The notes: generated by a model not told the origin, from the sequence alone. Positions 33,521 through 42,947 are shown, counted from the stretch's first letter. The stretch is 64,000 bases of DNA from Microbacterium lacus (GCF_002812805.1 NZ_NMUM01000044.1:355081-419080), one strand, 5' to 3'. Translations and numbers: made by a program.

Positions 33521-34674
33521 CGCTCGATTGCCTCTCGGATGCGGGCGGCGGCGTCCTCGGGGGCGATGTCACCGATCCATGCGCCCATCGCCGCCTCGGA
33601 ACCCGCGAGGTACTTCAATTTGTCCGCCGCGCGCCGCGGGGAGGTGAGCTGCAGGTGCAGACGCACGGTGTCGCGCCCGGTGTGAACGGGCGCCTGGTGC
33701 CAGGCCGCAATGTACGGAGTCGGGGTTTCGTAGAGGCGGTCCACACCGCGCAAGAGGCGCAGATAGACATCCGCCAACTCGTCGCGCTCTTCCGGGCTCG
33801 TGGCGGCGAAGTCGGGTACGTGCCGTTTCGGTGCGAGATGGATCTCGACGGGCCAGCGTGCCGCGAACGGCACATACGCGATCCAGCGGTCCGATTCGAG
33901 GACGACACGGGGTCCCGCGGTCTCGAACGCGATGATCCGCTCGAACAGATCGGGCCCCTCGCGATCGATGGATGCGAGCAGGGTCGATGTGCGGGGGGTG
34001 ATGTAGGGGTACGCGTAAATCTGACCGTGAGGGTGGTGCAGCGTCACGCCGATCTCTTCGCCGCGGTTCTCGAACGGGAAGACCTGCTGGATGCCGGGAA
34101 GTGCCGAGAGCGCCGCGGTGCGATCTGCCCACGTCTCGATCACGGTGCGGGCGCGCGTCGTCGTCTGCGTGCCGAAGGATCCCTCGTGTTCGGGGCTGAA
34201 GCACACCACCTCGCAGCGACCGACGGACGAGCGGGTGCGGCCGAGTCCGGGGGCGACGAGGTCTGCCAGACCGTGTGGGGGATCGTCGGCGCGGGGGGCC
34301 GTGTCGGTGGGTTCGGCGAGTCCGGGTCCGAACGACGGCGACTTGTTCTCGAAGACCGCGACGTCGTACAGGGACGGGATCTCGGAGGGATTGGTGGGGG
34401 TTTGCGGCGAAAGCGGATCGAGGTGCGCGGGTGGCAGGAAGGCCCGGTTCTGTCGCGCGGCGGCGACCGAGATCCAATCGCCGGTCAACGCATCGCGGCG
34501 CATGGTCGCCGTGGCGGGGCGCTCGCCGAGGGCGCGGGAATCGATGGCGCGCTCGGAGCCGAGCGTGGTGCCCGGGTCGTCGTAGTAGAAGAGTTCGCGG
34601 CCGTCCGCGAGGAGGGTGGCGCGGCGGACGATCCCGCCCGAGAGGGGCAGGGCGTCGTCAGGGAGCATGTTCAC
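33517..34674 (-). CDS. galT: Galactose-1-phosphate uridylyltransferase
   Basis: 385 residues. The active-site HPH motif is at residues 214-216 in VTLHHPHGQIYAYP; FENRGEEIG and HVPDFAATSPEERDELA also fit the HIT-superfamily enzyme. It exchanges galactose-1-phosphate with UDP-glucose. The GTG at 34674 and an ATG two codons in are both possible; no ribosome-binding site is seen and the start lies within the first operator, so a leaderless start is plausible. galE is not in the window. Confidence 0.95.
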   Translation of the reverse strand: MNMLPDDALPLSGGIVRRATLLADGRELFYYDDPGTTLGSERAIDSRALGERPATATMRRDALTGDWISVAAARQNRAFLPPAHLDPLSPQTPTNPSEIPSLYDVAVFENKSPSFGPGLAEPTDTAPRADDPPHGLADLVAPGLGRTRSSVGRCEVVCFSPEHEGSFGTQTTTRARTVIETWADRTAALSALPGIQQVFPFENRGEEIGVTLHHPHGQIYAYPYITPRTSTLLASIDREGPDLFERIIAFETAGPRVVLESDRWIAYVPFAARWPVEIHLAPKRHVPDFAATSPEERDELADVYLRLLRGVDRLYETPTPYIAAWHQAPVHTGRDTVRLHLQLTSPRRAADKLKYLAGSEAAMGAWIGDIAPEDAAARIREAIER

Positions 34675-34680
34675 GATAAC
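34669..34680. promoter_or_regulatory. LacI-type operator, site 1
   Basis: GTTCACGATAAC fits GTT-NN-CG-NN-AAC, a two-fold symmetric site with the central CG typical of LacI-family operators. It covers the galT start. Confidence 0.55.
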
Positions 34681-34698
34681 ACGCTATATTCCAGGGCT

Positions 34699-34710
34699 GA
34701 TATCGTCAAC
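34699..34710. promoter_or_regulatory. LacI-type operator, site 2
   Basis: GATATCGTCAAC, reverse complement GTTGACGATATC, matches site 1 at 10 of 12 positions and has the same central CG. It is 13 bases before the lacI-type gene, so it could serve autoregulation. Confidence 0.5.
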
Positions 34711-34722
34711 ATCGGAGGCACA

Positions 34723-35715
34723 ATGGCGAATTCGCAGCGACCGTCGATGGCCGATGTCGCGGCTCTCGCCGGGGTCTCGGCTCAAACGGTGTCGCGGGTC
34801 GTGAACGCGAGCCCGCGCGTCGACCCCGAGACGCGCCACCGCGTCGAGGCGGCGCTGGCCCGATCCGGGTATCGCGTCCACCGCGCCGCCCGCGCCTTGC
34901 GAACGGGTCGGACCGGCATCATCGGTGCCGTGGTTTCCACCCTCGCCACGGTCGGCAACTCGCTCATGCTGCAGTCGGTCGTCGACGAAGCATCCGTCCG
35001 CGGATACTCGGTCGTCATCGCCCGGATCGGCACGGACGGACCCGCCGAGGCGTTCGAGCGGCTGCGCGAGCAGGGGGTAGACGGTGCGATCGTGGTGAAC
35101 GAGGCATCCGCCCTGCTCCGGGACGTAGCGTTGCCCGACGAGTTGCGCCTCGTCGTCGTCGATTCGCCGCCCGACCCGCGCTACGCCGGAATCGAGACGG
35201 CGCACGCCGACGGTTCCGCCGCGGCGACACGTCACCTCCTCGAACTCGGCCACCGCACGATTGCGCACATCGCCGGGCCCGACTCTTCGTATGCCGCCGC
35301 CGAGCGCGAGCGTGGCTGGCGCGAAACGCTCACGGCCGCGGGGTGCGCCCCCGGCCCTCTGGTGCGGGCGCAGTGGACCTCGGCATCGGGATTCGAGGCG
35401 GGGGGATCGCTCATGGATGTCGGCACGGCGACCGCTGTCGTCGTCGCCAACGATCAGATGGCGCTGGGGGTGCTGCGCGCGGCGACCGAACGCGGCATCC
35501 GGGTGCCCGAGCGGCTCAGCGTGGTCGGGTTCGATGACGTCGACGACGCCGCGAACTACAGCCCCGCGCTCACGACCGTCCACCAGCCCTTCGATGAGCT
35601 CGGACGCCGTGCCGTGGCTGCCGTCCTGGGCGATGCCGAGCCGGGCTCGCGCGAGGTCGTGGCCGCGCCCCTCGTCGTGCGCGCCAGTACGGGAGCGATC
35701 AGCGCACGCGCGTGA
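34723..35715 (+). CDS. LacI-family transcriptional regulator of the gal genes
   Basis: 330 residues. The N-terminal LacI HTH is textbook: MADVAALAGVSAQTVSRVVN (about 9-28), then a hinge RAARALRTGRTG. A periplasmic-binding-like sugar domain follows (IIGAVVSTLA, VVVANDQMALGVLRA, VVGFDDVDDAANY). GGAGG lies 5 bases before the ATG at 34723; long upstream open frame is not supported. Divergent from galTK with two operator-like sites between, so it most likely represses galTK and itself in the absence of a galactose-derived inducer. Confidence 0.93.
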   Translation: MANSQRPSMADVAALAGVSAQTVSRVVNASPRVDPETRHRVEAALARSGYRVHRAARALRTGRTGIIGAVVSTLATVGNSLMLQSVVDEASVRGYSVVIARIGTDGPAEAFERLREQGVDGAIVVNEASALLRDVALPDELRLVVVDSPPDPRYAGIETAHADGSAAATRHLLELGHRTIAHIAGPDSSYAAAERERGWRETLTAAGCAPGPLVRAQWTSASGFEAGGSLMDVGTATAVVVANDQMALGVLRAATERGIRVPERLSVVGFDDVDDAANYSPALTTVHQPFDELGRRAVAAVLGDAEPGSREVVAAPLVVRASTGAISARA

Positions 35716-35758
35716 GTTCCAACAGCGTCGCAAGTGACCGCCGCGAGAGAATGGGCAG

Positions 35759-36898
35759 ATGCCCCGGATCGTGATGGCGCCCGACAGCTTCAAGGGCACG
35801 CTGACCGCGACGGATGCTGCGAACGCCCTGGCCGACGGTTGGCGCTCGGTACGCCCGGGCGACGAGATCGTGTTGGCGCCGATGGCCGATGGTGGCGAGG
35901 GGACGCTCGACGCCCTGGCGGCGGCCGTCGCCCGCGCGGTGCGTGTGCCGGTCACGGTGCATGGCCACGATGGAACCCCTATCGAGGCCATGTGGCTGCA
36001 ACTGCCTGCACCGGACGGTGCGGGAGACGGTGCTGCGGGCGGTGTGGGCGTCGTCGAGCTCGCGCAGACCGCGGGCATCGAGCTCCTCGGCGGCCGGCTC
36101 TCTCCGTGGACGGCGTCCACGCGCGGGTTCGGCGTCGCGATAGCGGACGCGCTCGCGGCCGGGATCTCACGTCTCGTGCTCGCGATCGGCTCCAGTGCGT
36201 CGACGGACGGCGGGGTCGGTGTGCTGCGGGCCCTGGGAGCCCGCTTCACGGACTCTGCGGGTGCCTCGATCGGCGACGGCGTCGCGGGGTTGGAGCACCT
36301 CGTCGCGGTCGACCTCGAAGGGCTCGCCGAACTTCCGCCGGGCGGCGTCCGGGTGCTCACCGACGTGACGAACCCCCTGCTCGGTCCCCAGGGGGCGGCG
36401 TCGGTGTTCGGGCCGCAGAAGGGCTTGGATGCGGAGGGCGTCGTCCGCGCCGACGTGGCGCTCGCGCGGTTGGCGAGCCTGGTGCCGAGCTTCGACCCCG
36501 CAACCCCGGGTGCGGGTGCCGCCGGAGGCACGGGTTGGGCGTTGGGTGCGTGGGGCGCTGAGCTGGTCGCCGGGGCGCCCGAGATCGCGGCGCTCACGGG
36601 CTTGGCCGACCGGGTCGCGTCCGCTCAGCTCGTGATCACGGGCGAAGGGTCGTACGACCCGCAGTCCGCGGCGGGCAAGGTCCCGGCTTACGTAGCCTCA
36701 CTCGCGCACGGCCGCACGGCCCTCGTCGCGGGCCGTATCGACCCGGACGCCGATACATCGTCGTTTGCGGCATCCGTCTCTCTCGCCGACCTGGCGGGTT
36801 CTCTCGAAAGCGCGATCAAGGATCCTGCCGTCTGGCTCCGCGCCTCGGGGGCCCACCTCGCGCGGGAACTCGGCCCCCGGCTCGCGGACGACACCTGA
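35759..36898 (+). CDS. Glycerate kinase
   Basis: 379 residues of the GckA/GlxK family. Begins MPRIVMAPDSFKGTLTATDA, the family N-terminus. LAIGSSASTDGGVGVLRALG, FGPQKGLDAEGV and VITGEGSYDPQSAAGKV are conserved. It phosphorylates D-glycerate to a phosphoglycerate, feeding glycolysis. GAGAAT lies 6 bases before the ATG, again a leaderless layout. It is tail-to-tail with phosphoglucomutase, 29 bases apart. Confidence 0.94.
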   Translation: MPRIVMAPDSFKGTLTATDAANALADGWRSVRPGDEIVLAPMADGGEGTLDALAAAVARAVRVPVTVHGHDGTPIEAMWLQLPAPDGAGDGAAGGVGVVELAQTAGIELLGGRLSPWTASTRGFGVAIADALAAGISRLVLAIGSSASTDGGVGVLRALGARFTDSAGASIGDGVAGLEHLVAVDLEGLAELPPGGVRVLTDVTNPLLGPQGAASVFGPQKGLDAEGVVRADVALARLASLVPSFDPATPGAGAAGGTGWALGAWGAELVAGAPEIAALTGLADRVASAQLVITGEGSYDPQSAAGKVPAYVASLAHGRTALVAGRIDPDADTSSFAASVSLADLAGSLESAIKDPAVWLRASGAHLARELGPRLADDT

Positions 36899-36927
36899 CT
36901 CAGTACGTCGAGCTCGAGCGCTGGACG

Positions 36928-38568
36928 TCAGTCGCCGAGGGCTGCCGCGACGACCGCGCGGGCCTCTTCTTGCACCTCTGCGAGGTGCCCGGGCCCTCGG
37001 AGTGACTCCGCGTAGAGCTTGTAGACGTCTTCCGTGCCGGACGGGCGTGCGGCGAACCACGCGTGCTCCGTCTGCACCTTCAGCCCGCCGATCGCCGCAC
37101 CGTTGCCGGGAGCGTGCGAGAGCTTCGCCGTGATCGGCTCTCCCGCGAGTTCGGTCGCCGAGACGTCGTCGGGGAACAGCTTCGCGAGCGTCGCCTTCTG
37201 CGCGGGCGTCGCGGGCGCGTCCACCCGCTGGTAGGCGGATGCGCCGAATTCGGCTTCGAGTTCGGCATACCGCGCCGACGGGGTCTTGCCGGTGACGGCG
37301 AGGATCTCGGCGGCGAGCAGGGCGAGCAGGATCCCGTCCTTGTCGGTCGTCCACACTGAGCCATCCGTCCGCAGGAACGAGGCGCCGGCGGACTCCTCGC
37401 CACCGAAGGCGACCGAGCCGTCGAGCAGCCCGGGCACGAACCACTTGAAGCCGACCGGCACTTCGAGCAGGCGACGACCGAGCGATTCGGTGACCCGGTC
37501 GATGATCATCGATGACACGAGGGTCTTGCCGACGGCCGCTTCGGCCGACCAGCCGGGTCGGTGCGAGAAGAGGTAGTCGATCGCGACGGCGAGGTAATGG
37601 TTGGGGTTCATCAGGCCGGCGTCGGGCGTGACGATTCCGTGGCGGTCGGCATCCGCATCGTTGCCGGTCAGGATGTCGTACTCGTGGCGGCGGGCGACGA
37701 GCGATGCCATCGCGTTCGGTGAGGAGGGATCCATGCGGATCTTCTCGTCCCAGTCGAGGGTCATGAATTTCCACGTCGGGTCGACATCGGGGTTCACGAC
37801 CGTGAGGTCGATCCCGTAGACCTCGGCGATCAGAGCCCAATACTCCACCGACGCCCCGCCGAGGGGGTCGGCGCCGATGCGGACGCCCGCGTTCTTGATC
37901 GCATCGATGTCGATGATGTTCGCGAGGTCCCGTACGTAGGCGTCACGGAAGTCGTAGCGTCCGAGCCCGTCGATGTCGATGTCGGCGTGGCGGACGCGCG
38001 CGACCCCTTCGAGGCCGGCCGTGATCAGCGCGTTGGCGCGGTCCGCGATCCAGGACGTCGCGTCGGTGTCTGCCGGACCGCCGTGCGGCGGGTTGTACTT
38101 GAAGCCGCCGTCGCGCGGCGGGTTGTGGCTCGGCGTGACGACGATGCCGTCCGACCGACCCGCGTCATCCGCCGCAAGCGCGCGGTTGTAGGCGAGGATC
38201 GCGTGGCTGAGGGCCGGCGTCGGCACCCAGGAGTCGCGCGAATCGACCCGCACATCGACGCCGTTTGCGACGAGAACCTCGATCGCCGTCCGCTCGGCGG
38301 GCAGCGAGAGCCCGTGCGTGTCGCGGCCGAGGAAGAGGGGGCCCGCGATGCCTTGAGACGTGCGGTAGTCGACGATCGCCTGGGTCGTGGCGAGGATGTG
38401 GTCTTCGTTGAAGCTCGTCGACAACGATGAGCCTCGGTGGCCGCTCGTGCCGAACGCGACGCGTTGTTCCGGGACGGAGACATCCGGCTTCAGGTCGTAA
38501 TAGGCGGCGATCAACGCATCGACGTCGATCAGATCGGATGCTTCGGCTGGCTGTCCTGCGCGGCTCAT
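36928..38568 (-). CDS. pgm: Phosphoglucomutase (alpha-D-glucose phosphate-specific)
   Basis: 546 residues, exactly the usual length. Phosphoserine Ser147 in VVTPSHNPPRDGG, metal loop GNDADADRHG, sugar loop GGEESAGAS and phosphate loop RPSGTEDVYKLYAES are all present. It interconverts glucose-1-phosphate and glucose-6-phosphate, which connects Leloir-pathway output to glycolysis; galTK lie 2 kb upstream. The ATG at 38568 (MSRAGQPAEASDLI) is preferred over a longer frame that adds 12 arginine-rich residues. Confidence 0.96.
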   Translation of the reverse strand: MSRAGQPAEASDLIDVDALIAAYYDLKPDVSVPEQRVAFGTSGHRGSSLSTSFNEDHILATTQAIVDYRTSQGIAGPLFLGRDTHGLSLPAERTAIEVLVANGVDVRVDSRDSWVPTPALSHAILAYNRALAADDAGRSDGIVVTPSHNPPRDGGFKYNPPHGGPADTDATSWIADRANALITAGLEGVARVRHADIDIDGLGRYDFRDAYVRDLANIIDIDAIKNAGVRIGADPLGGASVEYWALIAEVYGIDLTVVNPDVDPTWKFMTLDWDEKIRMDPSSPNAMASLVARRHEYDILTGNDADADRHGIVTPDAGLMNPNHYLAVAIDYLFSHRPGWSAEAAVGKTLVSSMIIDRVTESLGRRLLEVPVGFKWFVPGLLDGSVAFGGEESAGASFLRTDGSVWTTDKDGILLALLAAEILAVTGKTPSARYAELEAEFGASAYQRVDAPATPAQKATLAKLFPDDVSATELAGEPITAKLSHAPGNGAAIGGLKVQTEHAWFAARPSGTEDVYKLYAESLRGPGHLAEVQEEARAVVAAALGD

Positions 38569-38660
38569 CGTCCTAGTCTGCCTCGCCCGAGTGGCCGACG
38601 GCACCCTGCGGCGGATGTGGATATGGTTCGAGGACGTACGGTGCGACGAAAGTGGAGCTG

Positions 38661-39308
38661 ATGGCGGACCAGACGCGGGTCGCGATCGTCGACGACCACG
38701 AGCTCGTGGCGATGGCGGTGCGCGGAATCATCGACGACACCCCGGGGCTGGTGTTCGCCCGGCACGAGATGTCTATGGCCGCGATGGTCCGGCGTGGGCG
38801 AGACGCAGACCTCGTCGTGCTGGACCTGAGTCTGGGCGATGACACCACGCCCGCCGAAAACGTCGACGCCGCCGCACAGTGGGGAGCGTCGGTCCTGATC
38901 CTGACGGCCGCCGAAAACCCCTACCTCGTCCGTGAGGCGTCTCGGACCGATGCCCTCGGTATCGTGCGCAAGTCCGCTCCGCCTCGCGTGATCGCCGACG
39001 CGCTCCTCGCTGCGGCGAGGGACGAGTACGTGCCCACGACGGAATGGGCATCCGCGCTCGACACTGACCCGCTGTTGCACGCCGCCCCGCTCACCGCTCG
39101 CGAGCGCGAGGTGCTCGGACTGTACGCCGTAGGCATGGGTGCGAAGGAAGTCGGGGCCGCGCTCTTCGTGAGCGAAAACACCGTGAACGACCACCTGCGT
39201 CGCATCCGGACGATCTACCACCAGCTCGGTCGCCCCGCAGCGACGAAGGTCGAGCTTTACCAACGCAGCCTCGAAGACGGGTTCCTGCCGGCTCCGCGCA
39301 GTGGCTGA
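38661..39308 (+). CDS. LuxR-type response regulator of the second two-component system
   Basis: 215 residues. Receiver: acidic VDDHE (10-14), phosphoacceptor Asp55 in VVLDLSLGDD, Lys104 in IVRKSAPP. The LuxR HTH begins LTAREREVLGLYAVGMGAKE and continues VSENTVNDHLRRIR. The ATG at 38661 is chosen; a GTG three codons earlier (38652) is equally possible, as GGAG lies between them. The stop overlaps the kinase start by 8 bases. The receiver loop after the Asp is longer than in most NarL members (TTPAENVDAAAQWG). Confidence 0.9.
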   Translation: MADQTRVAIVDDHELVAMAVRGIIDDTPGLVFARHEMSMAAMVRRGRDADLVVLDLSLGDDTTPAENVDAAAQWGASVLILTAAENPYLVREASRTDALGIVRKSAPPRVIADALLAAARDEYVPTTEWASALDTDPLLHAAPLTAREREVLGLYAVGMGAKEVGAALFVSENTVNDHLRRIRTIYHQLGRPAATKVELYQRSLEDGFLPAPRSG

Positions 39309-41475
39309 TCCGCCCTCCGTGGTGCACAACGATGCTGTGTCGCACCCCGCCGAAGTATCGACGCTTCGCCTTCTACTCATCGGCGTGGCCGTCTCTGTGG
39401 CCGTGTCGGTCATCGTGACGCTCGCCGTCGCGGACGCGCGCGGCCGTGTGCCGGTGCCGGGTTGGTTCAGCATCCTGCTCGCGGCGGCCTTCGCGGCGCT
39501 CGTGGCGGTGGGCGCCGCCGCACCCTGGCTCCGTGCTCGCGCGCTGAGGCGCGGCGCAGCGGTCGGGGTCATTCTGTTCTTCGCAGCCCTTGTGCTGTTT
39601 GCGCCCGCCAGCGGTGCACTCGGCGGAACTGCATCGAGTGGCACCCTGCCCTGGGCGTTGACGTCGTTCGGCGGCATCGTCGTGGCCGCGGTCGTCGTCG
39701 GCGGTGCTCGGCTCGGTTGGTCGTTGATCGTCGCGTGGATCGTCATCGTGGCGTCATTTCGGGCGATTCTCGGCGGCTACTCGCTCATCGGCCTCGCAAA
39801 CGACGCGCAGGCCCTGACAACCGCCGCGACCCTGTGTGTGATCGCTGTCCACGCTCTAAGGGCGAGCCGCGAACTCGACGCCGCGTCTTCCCGCGCCGAA
39901 GCCGTTCGTGCCGAGCAGGGTGCGGCCCACGGTCGCCTCGCGGCGCGTGCGCGGGTCGCAGCCTTCGTGCACGATGAGGTGCTCGCGGCGCTTCGCGGTG
40001 CCGCGGACGCCGCGCCCGAGCAGGCGGACGCCGTGCGAGCCCAGGCCCAGCGAGCCACAGCCGTGGTCGGCGCGGACCGAGGGGCGAGCGACTGGGTGGA
40101 GAAGCTTCGCGCGATGGCGGATGCCGCGGGTGCCGAGCTGCGGATCGTCCGCCTTCCGCGCGCTGTTGTGCCGAGCGCTCTGGCCGTCGAGGCTCTTCTG
40201 ATCGCGGCGCGTCAGGCGCTCGACAACAGTGTCCGGCATGCCGGCCCGTGCGATCGTCGGGTCCTTCTCAAGATTGATGAATCCGGAGTATCGCTCGTCG
40301 TCGTCGACGATGGCGTCGGCTTCTCGCCGGGTTCCGTGCCGCCGGGGCGCCTGGGTATTGCCGTCAGCATCGAGGGCGCGATGCGCGACGTGGCCGGCGG
40401 AACCGCCCGCGTGACGGCGAGCCCCGGTCGCGGCACGAAGGTTGAACTTCGATGGGCTGACACCCCGCATATCGAGGCAGACTTCGTGGAACGGCCGCCG
40501 CTGCCGTCCCGTCGTGGCGCCCGGGCGGACGTGGTCGTCGCTGTGTCCCTTTTCGTCGTCGCCCAGTCGCTCGTCGCGGGGGTGGCGTCGGTTTTGGGTC
40601 CCGGCAGCGGCGCGGTGCCGTTGCTTGTGCTCGCGGGCATCCTCGTTTCTGCCGCTTTGACCATTCCCGCACCGCCCATTCGGGGGCCGTTGTCCCTCCG
40701 GCAGCGCGCAGTGATCGCGGTCGTCCTCGTGTGCGTCACTGTTCTCGTCGGGTTGCTCGGAACGCCGGCACCGTTGACCTACGGGAGTGCCTGGTTCGTG
40801 CCCGCCGCCGGGTTCGTGCTCGTTGCGGTGGCGCTCAACGCGCGTCCGGTGTTGGCGATCTCCGGGCTCACGCTGCTGCTGGTCATGCTCGTTGTGGATG
40901 CCGTCGTGCGCGGAGGCGACCCGGTGCAGCTCGTCAGCATCGTTGTGCGGACGGCGACGATCGTGGGCCTCGGAACGCTCCTGTCGGTCGCGATCGTGCG
41001 CATGCGTCGGTCGACGCGCGACTATGCCCGGCGCGCGGTGCGGACCGTGGAGCAGCGGGAGTGGGATGCGGCCGCTCGCCGGGAACTGGAGGAGCACACG
41101 GCGGCGCTGGACGAACTCGCCGGTCCCTTCCTTCTGCGTGTTGCCGCGGGAGAAGAGCTCGATGCCGCGGATCGCGCTCACGCGCGCGCTATCGAGGGAC
41201 GTCTGCGGGACGGCTATCGCGCGGGGCGGCTGTTGCACGAGCCGCTCATCGAGGCGGCGATGCGCGCCCGCACGCGCGGTGTCGACGTCGTGCTGCTCGA
41301 CGACTCGGGCGAGGGAGGAATCGAGCCGGCGCTTACCGTCGAGATCGCCGACTGGATGACGGAGCGGCTGGACGCGGCTGACGAGCGCTTCGTGGGTCGA
41401 TTGCTCCCGCCCGGGCGCCCGTTTGCCGCTCAGGTTGTCGTCGACGGACGCGCGCTGACGTCGTCGGGTAGGTGA
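39301..41475 (+). CDS. Histidine kinase-like protein with two membrane modules and an internal ATPase domain
   Basis: 724 residues. First membrane module at about 22-185 (five to six helices), then a helical segment with His224 in FVHDEVLAAL, a HisKA_3-like phosphoacceptor. The GHKL ATPase spans about 290-390: N-box ALDNSVRHAG (306-315) and VVDDGVGFSPG, RLGIAVSIEGAMR. Unusually a second membrane module (about 405-575, six helices) and a 150-residue charged helical tail follow. It should phosphorylate the co-encoded regulator. The role of the C-terminal half is unknown; ordinary kinases end after the ATPase. Confidence 0.82.
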   Translation: MADPPSVVHNDAVSHPAEVSTLRLLLIGVAVSVAVSVIVTLAVADARGRVPVPGWFSILLAAAFAALVAVGAAAPWLRARALRRGAAVGVILFFAALVLFAPASGALGGTASSGTLPWALTSFGGIVVAAVVVGGARLGWSLIVAWIVIVASFRAILGGYSLIGLANDAQALTTAATLCVIAVHALRASRELDAASSRAEAVRAEQGAAHGRLAARARVAAFVHDEVLAALRGAADAAPEQADAVRAQAQRATAVVGADRGASDWVEKLRAMADAAGAELRIVRLPRAVVPSALAVEALLIAARQALDNSVRHAGPCDRRVLLKIDESGVSLVVVDDGVGFSPGSVPPGRLGIAVSIEGAMRDVAGGTARVTASPGRGTKVELRWADTPHIEADFVERPPLPSRRGARADVVVAVSLFVVAQSLVAGVASVLGPGSGAVPLLVLAGILVSAALTIPAPPIRGPLSLRQRAVIAVVLVCVTVLVGLLGTPAPLTYGSAWFVPAAGFVLVAVALNARPVLAISGLTLLLVMLVVDAVVRGGDPVQLVSIVVRTATIVGLGTLLSVAIVRMRRSTRDYARRAVRTVEQREWDAAARRELEEHTAALDELAGPFLLRVAAGEELDAADRAHARAIEGRLRDGYRAGRLLHEPLIEAAMRARTRGVDVVLLDDSGEGGIEPALTVEIADWMTERLDAADERFVGRLLPPGRPFAAQVVVDGRALTSSGR

Positions 41476-41551
41476 GCAAACTCTCATCTTTTCGGCGCGA
41501 TTAGGGCCTGATTTCGGGGGTTTTCGGGGTTCGGATGTCGGTGGCAGTCCG

Positions 41552-41557
41552 TAGAGT
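41552..41557 (+). promoter_or_regulatory. Leaderless-type -10 box (TAGAGT) of the DUF222/HNH gene
   Basis: TAGAGT is 7 bases before the ATG at 41565 with no ribosome-binding site. Confidence 0.5.
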
Positions 41558-41564
41558 TTCGAAC

Positions 41565-42848
41565 ATGCATTCGAATTGTGATGACGTCGAGACGACGGGG
41601 GTGGACGCGATCGCGCGCGAGCTCGCCGGGGAGGGCATCGAAGTCTGGCGTGCGAATGCGCGTACCGAAGCCGCGATGGCGCGATTGTTCGCGAAAGCCG
41701 CGCACGTGGGTGCGCGCCGGGTTGCGGAACTCGCCTCTCCCTCGTCCCGCGAGGCTGAGTTGCCGTTTCGTGCTTTGGCGGCAGAGCTCGGTGCGGCGAT
41801 GAACATGTCCGACCGCACCGTGCAACGCCGCATGAACGACGCCGCCGTACTTGATGAGGCGTTCGCGGCCACGTTCGAGGCGTGGGAAGAGGGAAGGATC
41901 GCCGGTGGCCATGTCGCGGTGATCATGGAACACGGGCTACCTCTGAGGGATGTCGAGGCGCGGGCGGAGTTCGAACGCGAGGCGCTGGTGCGAGCCGAGG
42001 GAACGACGCCCGGGCGGCTCGGGGCGTCGTTGGCGCGGTTGGCGGAGTCTTTGCAGCCGCGGCCCTTGGCGGAGCGCCATAAGGAGGCTCGTGCGGCGCG
42101 GGGTGCGTGCGTGCGCGACATCGGAGACGGCATGGCGGAGTTCATCTCCACCCAACCCGCCGTGCTCGCCCACGCAATGCACGACCGGATCACGCAACAA
42201 GCCCAGGCGTTGAAGAACGCGGACCCGACGGACACGCGGACTCTGGATCAGATCCGGGCCGACCTGGTGGCGGACATGCTGCTCACCTCGGCGCCCTCCG
42301 TGGAAACCGGTGCCGGAATGACGGACGGGGTCGGTGGTCTCGGGGCGATCCGGGGGATCGTGAACGTCACCGTGCCTGCCCTCGCACTCGCCGGGGTGAC
42401 CGATGAGCCCGCAGAGCTGGTCGGGAGGTGCCCTATCGACCCAGACACGGCCCGCGCCCTCGCCGGGCATGCCCCCAGCTGGGATCGGGTTCTCGCGGAC
42501 CCCATCACCGGGTGTGTTCTCGCCGTCGACCGCTACACCCCGTCCGCGGATATGAAACGGTTCCTGCGGGCGCGGGATCAGCACTGCCGGTTCCCCGGGT
42601 GCCGGCAACCCGCACACCGGTGCGACCGCGATCACACCCTCGACTACGCCCTCGGCGGCGAAACCAGCGTCTGCAACTTGGCTTGTCTCTGCAAACGACA
42701 CCACACCCTGAAAGGCGAAACAGCCTGGACCGTCCGCCAAGTCGGCGGCGGAATCCTCGAATGGACCTCCCCAGGCGGTCACGTCTATATCGACAAGCCA
42801 CCGCCGGCGATTTACTTCACGCCGAACACGGATCCGCCCCCATTCTGA
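41565..42848 (+). CDS. DUF222 (13E12-type) HNH endonuclease-like protein
   Basis: 427 residues. The N-terminal helical DUF222 region (about 1-300) has AAELGAAMNMSDRTVQRRMN. The C-terminal HNH module (about 340-385) shows CRFPGCRQPAHRCDRDH, then LGGETSVCNLACLCKRHHTL, with the Cys pairs and the HNH histidines intact. These multi-copy actinobacterial proteins are predicted nucleases; the role is not established. ATG 41565 is supported by the -10 box; an upstream ATG at 41535 is possible. It is followed by REP elements. Confidence 0.9.
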   Translation: MHSNCDDVETTGVDAIARELAGEGIEVWRANARTEAAMARLFAKAAHVGARRVAELASPSSREAELPFRALAAELGAAMNMSDRTVQRRMNDAAVLDEAFAATFEAWEEGRIAGGHVAVIMEHGLPLRDVEARAEFEREALVRAEGTTPGRLGASLARLAESLQPRPLAERHKEARAARGACVRDIGDGMAEFISTQPAVLAHAMHDRITQQAQALKNADPTDTRTLDQIRADLVADMLLTSAPSVETGAGMTDGVGGLGAIRGIVNVTVPALALAGVTDEPAELVGRCPIDPDTARALAGHAPSWDRVLADPITGCVLAVDRYTPSADMKRFLRARDQHCRFPGCRQPAHRCDRDHTLDYALGGETSVCNLACLCKRHHTLKGETAWTVRQVGGGILEWTSPGGHVYIDKPPPAIYFTPNTDPPPF

Positions 42849-42861
42849 GACACCCCGCTGC

Positions 42862-42886
42862 GGTCACTGAGCTTGTCGAAGTGACC
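42862..42886. repeat. REP-like palindrome, GGTCACTGAGCTTGTCGAAG family, copy 1
   Basis: GGTCACTGAGC-TTGTCGAAGTGACC; the ends GGTCAC/GTGACC are inverted. An inverted partner lies 38 bases on. Confidence 0.8.
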
Positions 42887-42923
42887 TGCTGTGCCGTGTT
42901 TTGTCGACACGGGAGCTCCGGTG

Positions 42924-42947
42924 CGACCTTCGACAGGCTCAGGGACC
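42924..42947. repeat. REP-like palindrome, same family, inverted copy 2
   Basis: CGACCTTCGACAGGCTCAGG then GACC: the reverse orientation of copy 1 (TTCGACAGGCTCAG versus CTGAGCTTGTCGAA). The pair can fold as one long hairpin. Confidence 0.8.
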
